Shown: in pieces, positions 6,655 through 13,315 of the stretch
How the letters are laid out: the number at the start of each line of letters is the position of its first letter
How positions within the stretch are numbered: the stretch's first letter is position 1
From: Geobacter sp. UBA6802
Lineage (GTDB): Bacteria; Desulfobacterota; Desulfuromonadia; Geobacterales; Pseudopelobacteraceae
Assembly: GCA_002452325.1 (NCBI GenBank)
Contig: DKFG01000019.1
Span: forward strand, 15,261-29,436
Length of the DNA stretch: 14,176 nucleotides
Reading direction: 5' to 3'
Notes under the pieces: model-generated
What the model was told of the DNA's origin: nothing
What the model saw: only the letters and a program-made list of their open reading frames with translations
The model's database searches: none
Translations under genes and position numbers: made by a program

Positions 6655-7044
6655 TTATTTGTAGGGCAGACGCTCTTGCTGAATCGTAGTCAACCGTTCA
6701 AACTCAGGGTCTTTGTGCACCAGCACCGCATCAAGAAGTTGGGCTGCTGCTGCTATCCAGGCATCGGCCAAAGAGAGGGGAAAGCATGCCTTGATTGAGG
6801 CTGCCTGTTCCAGCAGCTCTGGCGATTCATGCAGCCAGGTAATCTGGCTGTATGCAGTGCGTCCGGCGGACTCTCCTTCATCCTTCCAGACGCGGTAGAA
6901 CAGCTCCATCTGAGTCATGAAGCAGGCATGGCAGTCATCTTCACCGCGGGCAGAAGATTCCAGCAGTTCGGCAACCCGGTCTGCGCCCGGTTCATCATCC
7001 CGCAAGGCAAGGAGAGCCGATGTATCCAGCAGGTAGGTACTCAT
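6655..7044 (-). CDS. PIN-domain toxin (VapC-like ribonuclease)
   Basis: The 129-residue protein has the length and acidic residues of VapC toxins: Asp7 in YLLDTSALL at the first strand, Glu47 in TQMELFY, Asp94 in SLADAWIAA and Asp112 in HKDPEFE. These form the Mg2+ site of a single-strand-specific ribonuclease, often aimed at tRNA or rRNA. ATG 7044 overlaps the antitoxin TGA as ATGA, so translation is coupled. The order antitoxin then toxin and the Phd-type partner are standard for this family. The gene converges with the HDAC-like gene. Confidence 0.88.
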   Translation of the reverse strand: MSTYLLDTSALLALRDDEPGADRVAELLESSARGEDDCHACFMTQMELFYRVWKDEGESAGRTAYSQITWLHESPELLEQAASIKACFPLSLADAWIAAAAQLLDAVLVHKDPEFERLTTIQQERLPYK

Positions 7045-7313
7045 GCTTCGCTCAACCTCTCTGACTCCCGCTCTGCCACTAGTCGTGCAGCGCCGCCGCC
7101 TTTTCCGCTGCCCCTGAAAGCCGCCAGAAGTTCAGCAGTCGAGGTTTTAGCGTTAGCATCGGCCTTTCCCTGCACAAGGGCGTCATATTCCTGGAGTGAA
7201 AGTAGATAGGCCACAGGTCTGCCACGCCGGGTAATGCTCACCGGCTCACGTTGCGCGGTATCCAGCAGCAAGCCAAAGTGATTTTGCGCCTCAACAGAGG
7301 TCATGGTTCTCAT
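7041..7313 (-). CDS. Phd/YefM-family antitoxin
   Basis: The 90-residue protein begins MRTMTSVEAQNHFGLLLDTA and continues PVSITRRGRPVAYLLSLQEYDAL. This is the Phd/YefM N-terminal fold that binds DNA as a dimer. The tail after residue 50 is Ala/Gly/Glu-rich (AELLAAFRGSGKGGGAARL) and should be the disordered toxin-binding arm. ATG 7313 follows AAAGGAAAAAG; ATG 7304 is a possible alternative. It neutralises the PIN toxin with which it overlaps by four bases, and the pair has its own promoter at 7345-7372. Confidence 0.88.
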   Translation of the reverse strand: MRTMTSVEAQNHFGLLLDTAQREPVSITRRGRPVAYLLSLQEYDALVQGKADANAKTSTAELLAAFRGSGKGGGAARLVAERESERLSEA

Positions 7314-7330
7314 CGCTTTTTCCTTTCATG

Positions 7331-7372
7331 TAGCTAATAGAAGCATTATAGCTAATTTAGGTGTTTTGACAA
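7331..7372 (-). promoter_or_regulatory. Promoter and likely autoregulatory operator of the Phd/PIN pair
   Basis: On the reverse strand TTGTCA (7372-7367) and a perfect TATAAT (7350-7345) are 16 bases apart. Two copies of the self-complementary TAGCTA (7331-7336 and 7349-7354) bracket the -10 and start-site region with 12 bases between them, the layout expected for a Phd-type autorepressor. Confidence 0.65.
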
Positions 7373-7437
7373 GTTGCGTTGTTTTCGCTTTTGCTATTGG
7401 TCTGATTTGCTTATGAAACAGAAAGCATGTGGTTTGT

Positions 7438-7980
7438 ATGGGAATGGGAAACAAAAGAAAAACCAGCAAGTTCATCAGTCTGGTATTGCGTCACCGGCCG
7501 GATCTGATCGGCATTGAGCTTGACGGCAGCGGTTGGGTTGCCATTGCAGAGCTGGTAACAAAAGCGAAACATGCCGGGGTATGCCTGTCAGAACCGCTTG
7601 TGCGCTGTATTGTTGATGAAAGCGACAAGCAGCGTTTCCGTATCAGTGAAGATGGACTGCGGATTCGGGCAAATCATGGCCACTCGCTCCCTACGGTTGA
7701 TCTGGGGCTGACACCGGCTGCCCCGCCAGAGCTGTTGTTTCATGGCATTGCCCGCCACCTGCTGAACAGCATTGCGGCCCAGGGGATTGTCCCTGGCAAA
7801 CGCCGGATGGTGCATCTTTCCGAATCATTTGAGGCTGCAATGGAAAATGGCAAAAGACATGGGGTGCCGGTGGTAATCACTGTTTCAGCGGGCAGGATGC
7901 ATGGAGAAGGATTTGCATTTTACCGCTCCGTAAGCGGTGTGTGGCTTACGGAGCTGGTGCCGGTGGGGTATGTGGTGTAG
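7438..7980 (+). CDS. kptA: RNA 2'-phosphotransferase, KptA/Tpt1 family
   Basis: The 180-residue product is a full-length Tpt1/KptA. Family members take the 2'-phosphate from an RNA splice junction to NAD+, giving ADP-ribose 1'',2''-cyclic phosphate and nicotinamide. Visible motifs, in order: KFISLVLRHRPDLIGIELD with Arg18-His19, DKQRFRISEDGLRIRANHGHS with Arg77, LLFHGIA, then VHLS and GKRHGVPVVITV with Arg140. These correspond to the catalytic Arg-His-Arg-Arg set. GVWLTELVPVGYVV closes the ADP-ribosyltransferase fold. The start is uncertain: ATG 7438, ATG 7444 and GTG 7429 are all in frame and none has a strong ribosome binding site. Bacteria lack the eukaryotic splicing pathway, so its role here is open; a 2'-phosphorylated RNA end is the obvious substrate. 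The 3' 138 bp of the gene are duplicated at 8978. Confidence 0.9.
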   Translation: MGMGNKRKTSKFISLVLRHRPDLIGIELDGSGWVAIAELVTKAKHAGVCLSEPLVRCIVDESDKQRFRISEDGLRIRANHGHSLPTVDLGLTPAAPPELLFHGIARHLLNSIAAQGIVPGKRRMVHLSESFEAAMENGKRHGVPVVITVSAGRMHGEGFAFYRSVSGVWLTELVPVGYVV

Positions 7981-8005
7981 GGGGGCAGGTGAATGCAATC
8001 TCTGC
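7843..8005 (+). repeat. 163-bp direct repeat, copy A (kptA 3' end)
   Basis: This stretch (the last 45 kptA codons, the stop and 25 bp beyond) aligns without gaps to 8978-9140; I count about 21 differences. The two copies enclose the sirtuin gene. Confidence 0.85.
7925..7954 (+). repeat. Perfect 11-bp inverted repeat inside kptA
   Basis: GCTCCGTAAGC (7925-7935) and GCTTACGGAGC (7944-7954) pair perfectly around an 8-base loop near the kptA 3' end. The duplicate at 9060-9089 keeps a 10-bp stem, and its changed next position still allows a G-U pair. Confidence 0.7.
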
Positions 8006-8142
8006 AACGATCATTCTGATAACGGCAGCCAATACGGTGCTCATTATTCCAGAAGCTACCCAAAAACAGTTTGGCATGCTTGAGTCAATGAGTCGTAAAA
8101 GCAATTTTTTGAAACAAGGATTACCAACCGGAGGCCGGATAT

Positions 8143-8970
8143 ATGCATGAACGCGCCGCATCAACAATCAGAAAAGCGGAAGCTTTTATTATTACTGCCG
8201 GTGCGGGGATGGGGGTGGACTCCGGTTTACCTGATTTTCGGGGAGAACACGGATTCTGGAATGCGTATCCAGCCTATGCCCGGCTGGGCCTCTCTTTTGC
8301 CGAGTGCGCTACCCCTCAGCATTTCAGTAATGACCCTCACTTTGCCTGGGGTTTCTATGGACACCGCACCAATTTGTATCGAAATACCATTCCGCACGAT
8401 GGCTTTTATATTCTCAGGAAATGGATAGAGAGGAATAACGCAGACTACTTTGTCGTTACCTCCAATGTTGACGGCCAGTTTCAAAAAGCAGGTTATGCTG
8501 ATGACCGAATTTACGAGCTGCATGGTTCGATTCACTGGCTGCAATGTCAGGCGCGCTGCAATAATGCTATTTGGAGCAACGAAGAAGTTTTTCTGGTTGA
8601 TGAAACCTCCATGCGCGCCAGAGATCCGCTTCCTTTGTGTCCCAAATGCGGAAAGGTTTGCCGTCCGAATATTTTCATGTTTGGTGATTGGTCATGGTTG
8701 CAAGAAAGGAGTCGCGCCCAGAGCAGCGCTTTCAACCTCTTTTTGAGAAAAAATACCGGACGACGTAAGGCAGTCATTGAGATAGGTGCCGGAACAGCAA
8801 TACCCACGATCAGATCATTATCTGAACGCATCGGATGGAAAAAACATACGACTGTTATTCGGATCAATTCCCGCGAGCCGCTTATCAGATCGCCTCACAT
8901 ATCGATACCAAGTGGGGCGCTCGAAGGACTACGCTGTATTGATGAGTTGGTTTCAATGAAATTGATGTAA
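8143..8970 (+). CDS. Sir2-family protein (sirtuin-like NAD+-dependent enzyme)
   Basis: ATG 8143 follows GGAGG with an 8-base gap. The 275-residue protein has the sirtuin Rossmann signature GAGMGVDSGLPDFRG (20-34), then TSNVDGQFQKAGY, where canonical enzymes have TQNIDxLHxxAG, and the catalytic His127 in ELHGS. A zinc ribbon with CQARC and CPKCGKVC is followed by RPNIFMFGD and a second nucleotide-side motif IEIGAGTAIPTIR. Sirtuins use NAD+ to remove acyl groups; some Sir2 proteins in bacteria instead hydrolyse NAD+ as defence effectors. The conserved zinc ribbon and intact His favour a deacylase-like enzyme, but this is inference. No second domain is present. It follows kptA on the same strand after 162 bp and is bounded by the two kptA-derived repeats, so it may be a later insertion. 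Confidence 0.9.
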   Translation: MHERAASTIRKAEAFIITAGAGMGVDSGLPDFRGEHGFWNAYPAYARLGLSFAECATPQHFSNDPHFAWGFYGHRTNLYRNTIPHDGFYILRKWIERNNADYFVVTSNVDGQFQKAGYADDRIYELHGSIHWLQCQARCNNAIWSNEEVFLVDETSMRARDPLPLCPKCGKVCRPNIFMFGDWSWLQERSRAQSSAFNLFLRKNTGRRKAVIEIGAGTAIPTIRSLSERIGWKKHTTVIRINSREPLIRSPHISIPSGALEGLRCIDELVSMKLM

Positions 8971-8977
8971 TGTATGA

Positions 8978-9140
8978 GAAAATGGAAAGAGACATGGGCT
9001 GCCAGTGGTAATCACTGTTTCAGCTGGCAGGATGCATGTGGAAGGATTTGCATTCTACCGCTCCGTAAGTGGTGTATGGCTTACGGAGCGGGTGCTGATG
9101 GGGTATGTGGTGCAAGGGGACGGGTGAATATTGTCTCTGC
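8978..9140 (+). pseudogene. Duplicated 3' fragment of kptA
   Basis: Starting eight bases after the sirtuin stop codon, this stretch reads in frame ENGKRHGLPVVITVSAGRMH, then FAFYRSVSGVWLTE and GYVVQGDG before TGA (9125-9127). It matches the last about 45 residues of the intact KptA at roughly 87% nucleotide identity. An in-frame TGA lies directly upstream and there is no start codon or ribosome binding site. The reading frame has stayed open through the homologous part although the original stop was lost, so the copy may be fairly young or derive from a different kptA allele. Confidence 0.85.
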
Positions 9141-9165
9141 TGTACACCAAGTCAGTTTTAGTTGG

Positions 9166-9792
9166 TCACGCAACGTTTATCTTGGGCGTTTCCTGCACAA
9201 TTTCATCAATATATGGGTGCGCTTTCATGAGTGTGTCCAGTGCATCGTCCACAGGTTTCAAACAGACATCAAAATCAGGATATTCTCCAGCAATTAGCTT
9301 GGCATCAAGTATAATCGGAATACAGAGTGTAAGACCTTCCAAAAACACTCCTAATTCTGCTAGCTGAGGCTTTGCCTGATGTTTTTCCCGAAGAATCTTT
9401 TTCCACTGTTGATTAGTTAATCCCAAAGAGCTCAGATCAAGTTCGAAAAATATTCCATATTTAGCATTAGGTATTTTGCCATTTAAAATCGATAACTTGT
9501 AAGATGATTTCGAGCTGCTTTCTCCTCGGAATTGATAATATATAAAATAACCCTCATCTACTTTATCCGTAGGCCAGCTATCTGATGAAAATGTAGTTTC
9601 ACCACCATCATCATCATAATAGGTATAAGCCCCATCCTGTTTCCATCCATTTCTATTTGAAAAAAATGTTTCAAACTTCTTATTAATTGCATTGAATATC
9701 TTTTTCTCAACTTCTTTAATTATACTTGGTGCCTCTTCAAGCAATTCTATGTTTTCTATAACCAGTTTACATATTTCATCGTTAAATGGCAT
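9166..9792 (-). CDS. Hypothetical protein, partner of the PD-(D/E)XK nuclease
   Basis: I do not recognise this 208-residue protein. ATG 9792 has AGGAG seven bases upstream, and the gene begins ten bases after the nuclease stop, so the two form one operon. The N-terminal 50 residues are acidic and helical (IENIELLEEAPSIIKEVEKK). An aromatic and acidic stretch (YTYYDDDGGETTFSSDSW) and a beta-rich centre (GYFIYYQFRGESSSKSSYKL) follow, then an alpha-helical C-terminus. No signal peptide or membrane segment is seen. This stretch and the nuclease gene are visibly more AT-rich than their surroundings, which suggests joint transfer. It could be a specificity, modification or immunity partner of the nuclease; the sequence does not decide. 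Confidence 0.75.
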   Translation of the reverse strand: MPFNDEICKLVIENIELLEEAPSIIKEVEKKIFNAINKKFETFFSNRNGWKQDGAYTYYDDDGGETTFSSDSWPTDKVDEGYFIYYQFRGESSSKSSYKLSILNGKIPNAKYGIFFELDLSSLGLTNQQWKKILREKHQAKPQLAELGVFLEGLTLCIPIILDAKLIAGEYPDFDVCLKPVDDALDTLMKAHPYIDEIVQETPKINVA

Positions 9793-9802
9793 GATTTATC
9801 TC

Positions 9803-10609
9803 CTATAGTGATTTGATGTGGTAACATAGTTGTCTTAGCTGATGTTCTATATACGTGTTCTTGGTGATGTGCTCTGTAACAACTTTTTCAACAATTGCAG
9901 CTACCTGTTTCCAGCTGATTGTACATATTTTATCTTTGAGAGCATCTTTAGCGGGGGGAGTTCCGTGCCTTGTAAGATACACAACCCCCCATTTTTTGTT
10001 GTTTCCTGCCTTTTTTTTGGCTATTTCCAGATAGCGCTTGAGCTGGTCGCCATTTTCTTTAGAGTTCACCTTAACCTCTATAATCAGAACAAATGGCCCG
10101 CCAATTTCAATATCAACACGACTTTCAAGCTCACCGAGCGGTAAAGATTCAACCCTTGTCCAATAATCGTTATTTTTAGCATCCTCTGGCTTTGGAAGAT
10201 GGTCGAGCATATATGGTGATATCCCGGCATTTTGTGAAAGCCAACTTAATAATTCCTTCAGAAACACACAGCCCTGACCGTGACTTCCATGGCAGTCGAG
10301 CAGCCATGATAAAATTGCACTATTACGCATTTCATCACGTCTTACTCCAGTAACCTCCCAAAGATTAGCGGCAAAACCGCTTTTATAATAATCTTTTATC
10401 CCCGGTTGAAACGAATCAAAAAACGATTGATAATCTGCATACGAAATAAGTTTTTTGACAGGCAAACTATCATTTTCAATTTTCTGTATGTAATAAAATT
10501 CTTTAAAAGAATTTATGAATCCATTCCACGAAGCTAACTTATTGTCATCAGTATTAAAATTCCCCTTGAGTTCAGATATAAAATTTTCCCACCTACACTT
10601 GTTAGACAT
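9803..10609 (-). CDS. PD-(D/E)XK nuclease family protein
   Basis: The 268-residue reading starts at ATG 10609 (MSNKCRWENFISEL) with a modest GGGGT site four bases upstream. The frame is open further upstream, but that part has no supported start and overlaps relic sequence. The central segment RRDEMRNSAILSWLLD, then GELESRVDIEIGGPFVLIIEVKV with NGDQLKRY after it, is the PD-(D/E)XK nuclease core: Asp in RVDIEI, Glu-Val-Lys in IEVKV, and a following QL-RY helix. It resembles the PDDEXK_4-type family often found in mobile regions. It is expected to cut DNA with Mg2+. It is translated just upstream of the 9166-9792 gene (10-bp gap). Confidence 0.8.
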   Translation of the reverse strand: MSNKCRWENFISELKGNFNTDDNKLASWNGFINSFKEFYYIQKIENDSLPVKKLISYADYQSFFDSFQPGIKDYYKSGFAANLWEVTGVRRDEMRNSAILSWLLDCHGSHGQGCVFLKELLSWLSQNAGISPYMLDHLPKPEDAKNNDYWTRVESLPLGELESRVDIEIGGPFVLIIEVKVNSKENGDQLKRYLEIAKKKAGNNKKWGVVYLTRHGTPPAKDALKDKICTISWKQVAAIVEKVVTEHITKNTYIEHQLRQLCYHIKSL

Positions 10610-10640
10610 AACACCCCGCTTTTTCCTTAATGCTGCCAAT

Positions 10641-11175
10641 CTATGCAAAATCAACATGTTGCGGTCCAGCTGCGGTACTGCAAATAAAGTTGCCAACCGC
10701 CCTGTAAAGCTTCTCATCCTCTGAAGCTACGGCACTATAGCAGGCAAGAGTATACTTGTACACGCCACAACAGGCATGAATCATGTGCGGCTTCGGGAAT
10801 TGCGGTTGTGTCCATGAGCGCCGTTGCAGCCTTGTAATGCTAAAAATCAAGTCAAGCATCTCTGCCTCTTCCTGCTTTGCACCGTTAATTGCATCAGACT
10901 TATCAATATCTGACGCCTCAACCGTGCCCCACCATCCCCCGCCATCGCCTATTTCCAGATCATCGTAACGTAAGCCTTTGACAAACGCGGGCAGCACAGT
11001 CTTTAGCAAATGTGACCCCTTCTGCTTCCATGAATACAGGTGCCTGGACCGGAAAGGAACGATCAGGTCCACCATGTTGTCAATCAACCTCTGTATCTGC
11101 TTTTTCTTGCGCGGAAAGAGCTCTGCCAACTCTTCCATACGCCTTCTTTCAAAAGAAGGGTTATAAACCAGTATA
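10641..11175 (-). pseudogene. DUF2779 fragment fused in frame to unrecognised sequence
   Basis: Reading leftward from about 11175, LVYNPSFERRRMEELAELFP and the following residues to GDGG match the exonuclease part of the DUF2779 protein at 11656-13140 (VYYKSFEQARLKELAELFP there). The nucleotide match is almost exact from 11134 to 10939. After GDGG the frame stays open but turns into 96 residues with no similarity to DUF2779 (GWWGTVEASDIDKSDAINGA ... AAGPQHVDFA), ending at 10641. The nuclease N-terminus and the final exonuclease motif are missing. Its upstream end overlaps the stop codon of the 97-residue gene. It looks like the remnant of a second DUF2779 paralogue joined to other DNA. An expressed protein from ATG 11138 is possible but has no clear ribosome binding site. 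Confidence 0.75.
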
Positions 11176-11454
11176 TTTCCTCCCTGCCCTCAACATAATC
11201 AGCGTCTGATACGCCGCTGCAAATTGGATTGCCTCTAGAGAACTCCAGAGCGATACTAACGCTTGGCTGCTTTCCCCCTCATGATCGAGGGCATATCCAA
11301 TAAAATGATCGTTTGACCAGATGAATTTGAAGTCAAGTGAGCGAACCGTGCCATATGTGATATAGATGGTCTTTGTTTGGGCATTAACTTCAACGCCATC
11401 AATCTCCTGCAGCGCCTCTAAAACTCGAACCATTTCATTCCTGAGATTCTCCAT
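11161..11454 (-). CDS. Hypothetical 97-residue protein
   Basis: ATG 11454 has a strong GGAGG five bases upstream, which decides this start over the longer open frame to 11553. The product (MENLRNEMVRVLEALQEIDG... to AGRKYTGL) has an N-terminal helix, a beta strand pair (VEVNAQTKTIYITYG), a LDFKFIWSNDHFIGYALDHE strand region and a C-terminal Ala-rich helix. It is a small alpha/beta protein of no family I can name. It lies downstream of the DUF2779 gene on the same strand, with a degraded stretch of about 200 bp between them. Its stop codon overlaps the DUF2779 fragment described at 10641-11175. Confidence 0.65.
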   Translation of the reverse strand: MENLRNEMVRVLEALQEIDGVEVNAQTKTIYITYGTVRSLDFKFIWSNDHFIGYALDHEGESSQALVSLWSSLEAIQFAAAYQTLIMLRAGRKYTGL

Positions 11455-11633
11455 AGTTTCCTCCGATAAAATAATTTTTCTCTGGGATTTTGATCTGTTA
11501 TTGCGGACAACAGGCTGACCAAGCAGCAGGCGGTGCATCTCGCCCTCGGTCACGCCGTTTAACTTAACGCCTGCCTGTACAATGCCAGAAAAATCCCCTT
11601 AAACGCCTTTTCTTCAATAACAACTGTTCGCAT
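11455..11633 (-). pseudogene. Degraded small ORF downstream of DUF2779 gene
   Basis: ATG 11633 opens MRTVVIEEKAFKGIFLALYR and stops after 24 codons. A one-base frame change inside it would continue as DFSGIVQAGVKLNGVTEGEM, then HRLLLGQPVV, in frame with the open frame that leads into the 97-residue gene. This suggests a frameshifted small gene, or a frameshifted N-terminal part of the 97-residue protein. No family is recognised. Confidence 0.35.
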
Positions 11634-11655
11634 AACGGTATATACCTCATTGTCG

Positions 11656-13140
11656 CTACTTCCCGGCCTTTCCATCAATCACTTCCATCAGTTTCACCAT
11701 AGCCAGCGTATCCTGCTTGCAATAGGCCAACAGGTGTTTCCTGAGTGTATCCAGCTTTTGGGGGTTATCAACCAGGGCGCACATTTCATGGTACGCCTGC
11801 ATGGCTGCACCGCCATCCCCTATTTCCAGATCATCGTAACGTAAGCCTTTGACAAACGCGGGCAGCACAGCCTTTAGCGAATGCGACCCCTTCTGCTTCC
11901 ATGAATACAGGTGCCGGGACCGGAAAGGAACGATCAGGTCCACCATGTTGTCAATCAACCTTTGTATCTGCTTTTTCTTGCGCGGAAAGAGCTCTGCCAA
12001 CTCTTTAAGCCGCGCCTGCTCAAACGATTTGTAGTAGACCATCACAGATCCTTCCTCAGGAATCACCCGCAACAGCTCAGCCAGAAACTCCTTGCGCGGG
12101 TCTACATTGGGCGGGGCCAGATAGTCATGATGGTGCAATGTCCCGCCCGGTTTTTTCTGAATGTGCAGCGAAAACTGAAACGGCACCTGCTGATAGGGCC
12201 GTTGGCCGTCATAGGATGGCATCGCTTCCATAAAAGTCTCAAAATCAAGAAAACAGAGCGGATACCGGAGACTATCCAGAAACTCCTGCAAACCCTCGCG
12301 GTTGACGATGGTCTGCTTCTTTTTGGCTGCTTCCACCTGCTGACGCTGTTTGCCCTCCACGCGATCAAGCGGAATATCGGTCAGTTTTTTGATCCCTTCC
12401 CGATAGAGCTGAAAACAATCGGCTCCGTTACCGACAAGATCAAAGACCGATCCTTTTTCCGGCAGATGCAGCCAGCAGTGGCCGGTAAATGCGCACTCAT
12501 AGGGCTTATAACAATAGGGGCCAATCAGAACATGTGGTTCTATACCGGCCAGCATTTTCTTCTGTGCTGCAATCTGCTGCTTAACGGCGGCTTGCCGTGC
12601 CAGCACTTCATCGGTCAGGTTCACGATGCTGAATAGCTGGTGGGGATCAAGCGCGCCTTTGCGTTGGTAAGAACTGTTGATATGCACCAGATGGGCTTTG
12701 GTAACCCGGACACCGGCATTGCTGATGACATGGTACTGCACTGCCAGGTCATCATAATGGCAATCTTGTACCTTGGTTGAGCTCTTTACTTCATACAGTT
12801 CCCAGCCGCCGCGCACCTTGCGCAGAATGTCGGCCCTGACAAAGACGCCTCTGTGCCGGAATGAAGCTTCGTAGATTACCTTGCTGTTCTTTAACGCCTC
12901 CTGTGTCTGCTGTAGCTGCACGGCTTTGTCTGATTTTTCATGTGGGATCTCGATCCCTCCTGGAAACAGCTTGTGCGCAAATTTTCCCACCCGATGCCCT
13001 TGGGCAAGTATCTCTTCCGTAGATTCATCACAGTCATTTTTCAGATTATCCCGCCAGGTTTCCAGCCAGAGATATTTAGAACACTGCAGACCGTGGAGAT
13101 AGCGGGACTTGCTGAGTCCGGGAATGGTTGTTTTATTCAT
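11656..13140 (-). CDS. DUF2779 protein: Cas4-like nuclease plus DEDD exonuclease
   Basis: ATG 13140 follows GGAG with six bases between. The 494-residue protein is a full-length DUF2779. The N-terminal half has a Cas4/RecB-type nuclease: Asp104 in RADILRK and Glu117-Val-Lys119 in YEVKSS, followed by DLAVQYHV. A cysteine near the N-terminus (LQCSKYLW) and a cluster PYCYKPYECAFTGHCW are spaced like the four iron-sulphur ligands of Cas4/AddB. The C-terminal half is RNase H-like: FLDFETF (Asp299, Glu301), VPFQFSLH, VYYKSFE and YCKQDTLAMVKL with the late Asp. Members are predicted DNA nucleases in repair or defence; the function is not established. It is under operator copy 4 and so linked to the AAA+, FtsZ-like and HDAC-like genes. 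Confidence 0.88.
   Translation of the reverse strand: MNKTTIPGLSKSRYLHGLQCSKYLWLETWRDNLKNDCDESTEEILAQGHRVGKFAHKLFPGGIEIPHEKSDKAVQLQQTQEALKNSKVIYEASFRHRGVFVRADILRKVRGGWELYEVKSSTKVQDCHYDDLAVQYHVISNAGVRVTKAHLVHINSSYQRKGALDPHQLFSIVNLTDEVLARQAAVKQQIAAQKKMLAGIEPHVLIGPYCYKPYECAFTGHCWLHLPEKGSVFDLVGNGADCFQLYREGIKKLTDIPLDRVEGKQRQQVEAAKKKQTIVNREGLQEFLDSLRYPLCFLDFETFMEAMPSYDGQRPYQQVPFQFSLHIQKKPGGTLHHHDYLAPPNVDPRKEFLAELLRVIPEEGSVMVYYKSFEQARLKELAELFPRKKKQIQRLIDNMVDLIVPFRSRHLYSWKQKGSHSLKAVLPAFVKGLRYDDLEIGDGGAAMQAYHEMCALVDNPQKLDTLRKHLLAYCKQDTLAMVKLMEVIDGKAGK
11810..12005 (-). repeat. 196-bp direct repeat with 10939-11134 (within DUF2779)
   Basis: This stretch of the intact DUF2779 gene and 10939-11134 align without gaps; I count about six differences. 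Both are in the same orientation about 870 bp apart, so recombination between them would delete the 97-residue gene. Confidence 0.85.
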
Positions 13141-13173
13141 GGCAGCTCCGTTTGTTTGGATGTTGTGCTGTTA

Positions 13174-13205
13174 CAGATACCAATGTAATGCGACGCGCCA
13201 TGTCG
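13174..13205 (-). promoter_or_regulatory. Operator-promoter module, copy 4 (DUF2779 gene)
   Basis: On the reverse strand CGACA-TGGCG-CGTCG spans 13205-13191, differing from the other copies by one arm base (C for T). The extended -10-like TGGTATCTG has its hexamer at 13179-13174, at the same offset as in copies 1-3. The predicted start is near 13167, 27 nt before ATG 13140. The flank GCACAAAGCGACATG resembles copy 3. Confidence 0.7.
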
Positions 13206-13214
13206 CTTTGTGCA

Positions 13215-13306
13215 GCCGGCAGACCTATGCCAAGCCTGCGGACGCTCATGCGTTATGCTGCGGCTGTTGGTCGCAAGCTAGATCTCGCTTCCAAAAGCCG
13301 CATGAC
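13215..13306 (+). pseudogene. 3' fragment of a HigA-like HTH gene
   Basis: The stretch reads GRPMPSLRTLMRYAAAVGRK followed by LD and then a two-base deletion that shifts the last codons. It matches the end of the HTH antitoxin at 4916-5200 (GRPLPSLRTLMRYAAAVGRK), including bases just past its stop. Only the last about 30 codons remain; the helix-turn-helix core and any toxin gene are missing. It lies between operator copy 4 and the second AAA+ gene, the same relative place as the intact antitoxin beside operator copy 3. Confidence 0.85.
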
Positions 13307-13315
13307 ATTCAATGT

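Noticed and set aside
11911..12636. Forward open frame of 241 codons opposite the DUF2779 gene.
   Set aside because: It is antisense to the conserved exonuclease domain, with no start signal or recognisable motif.
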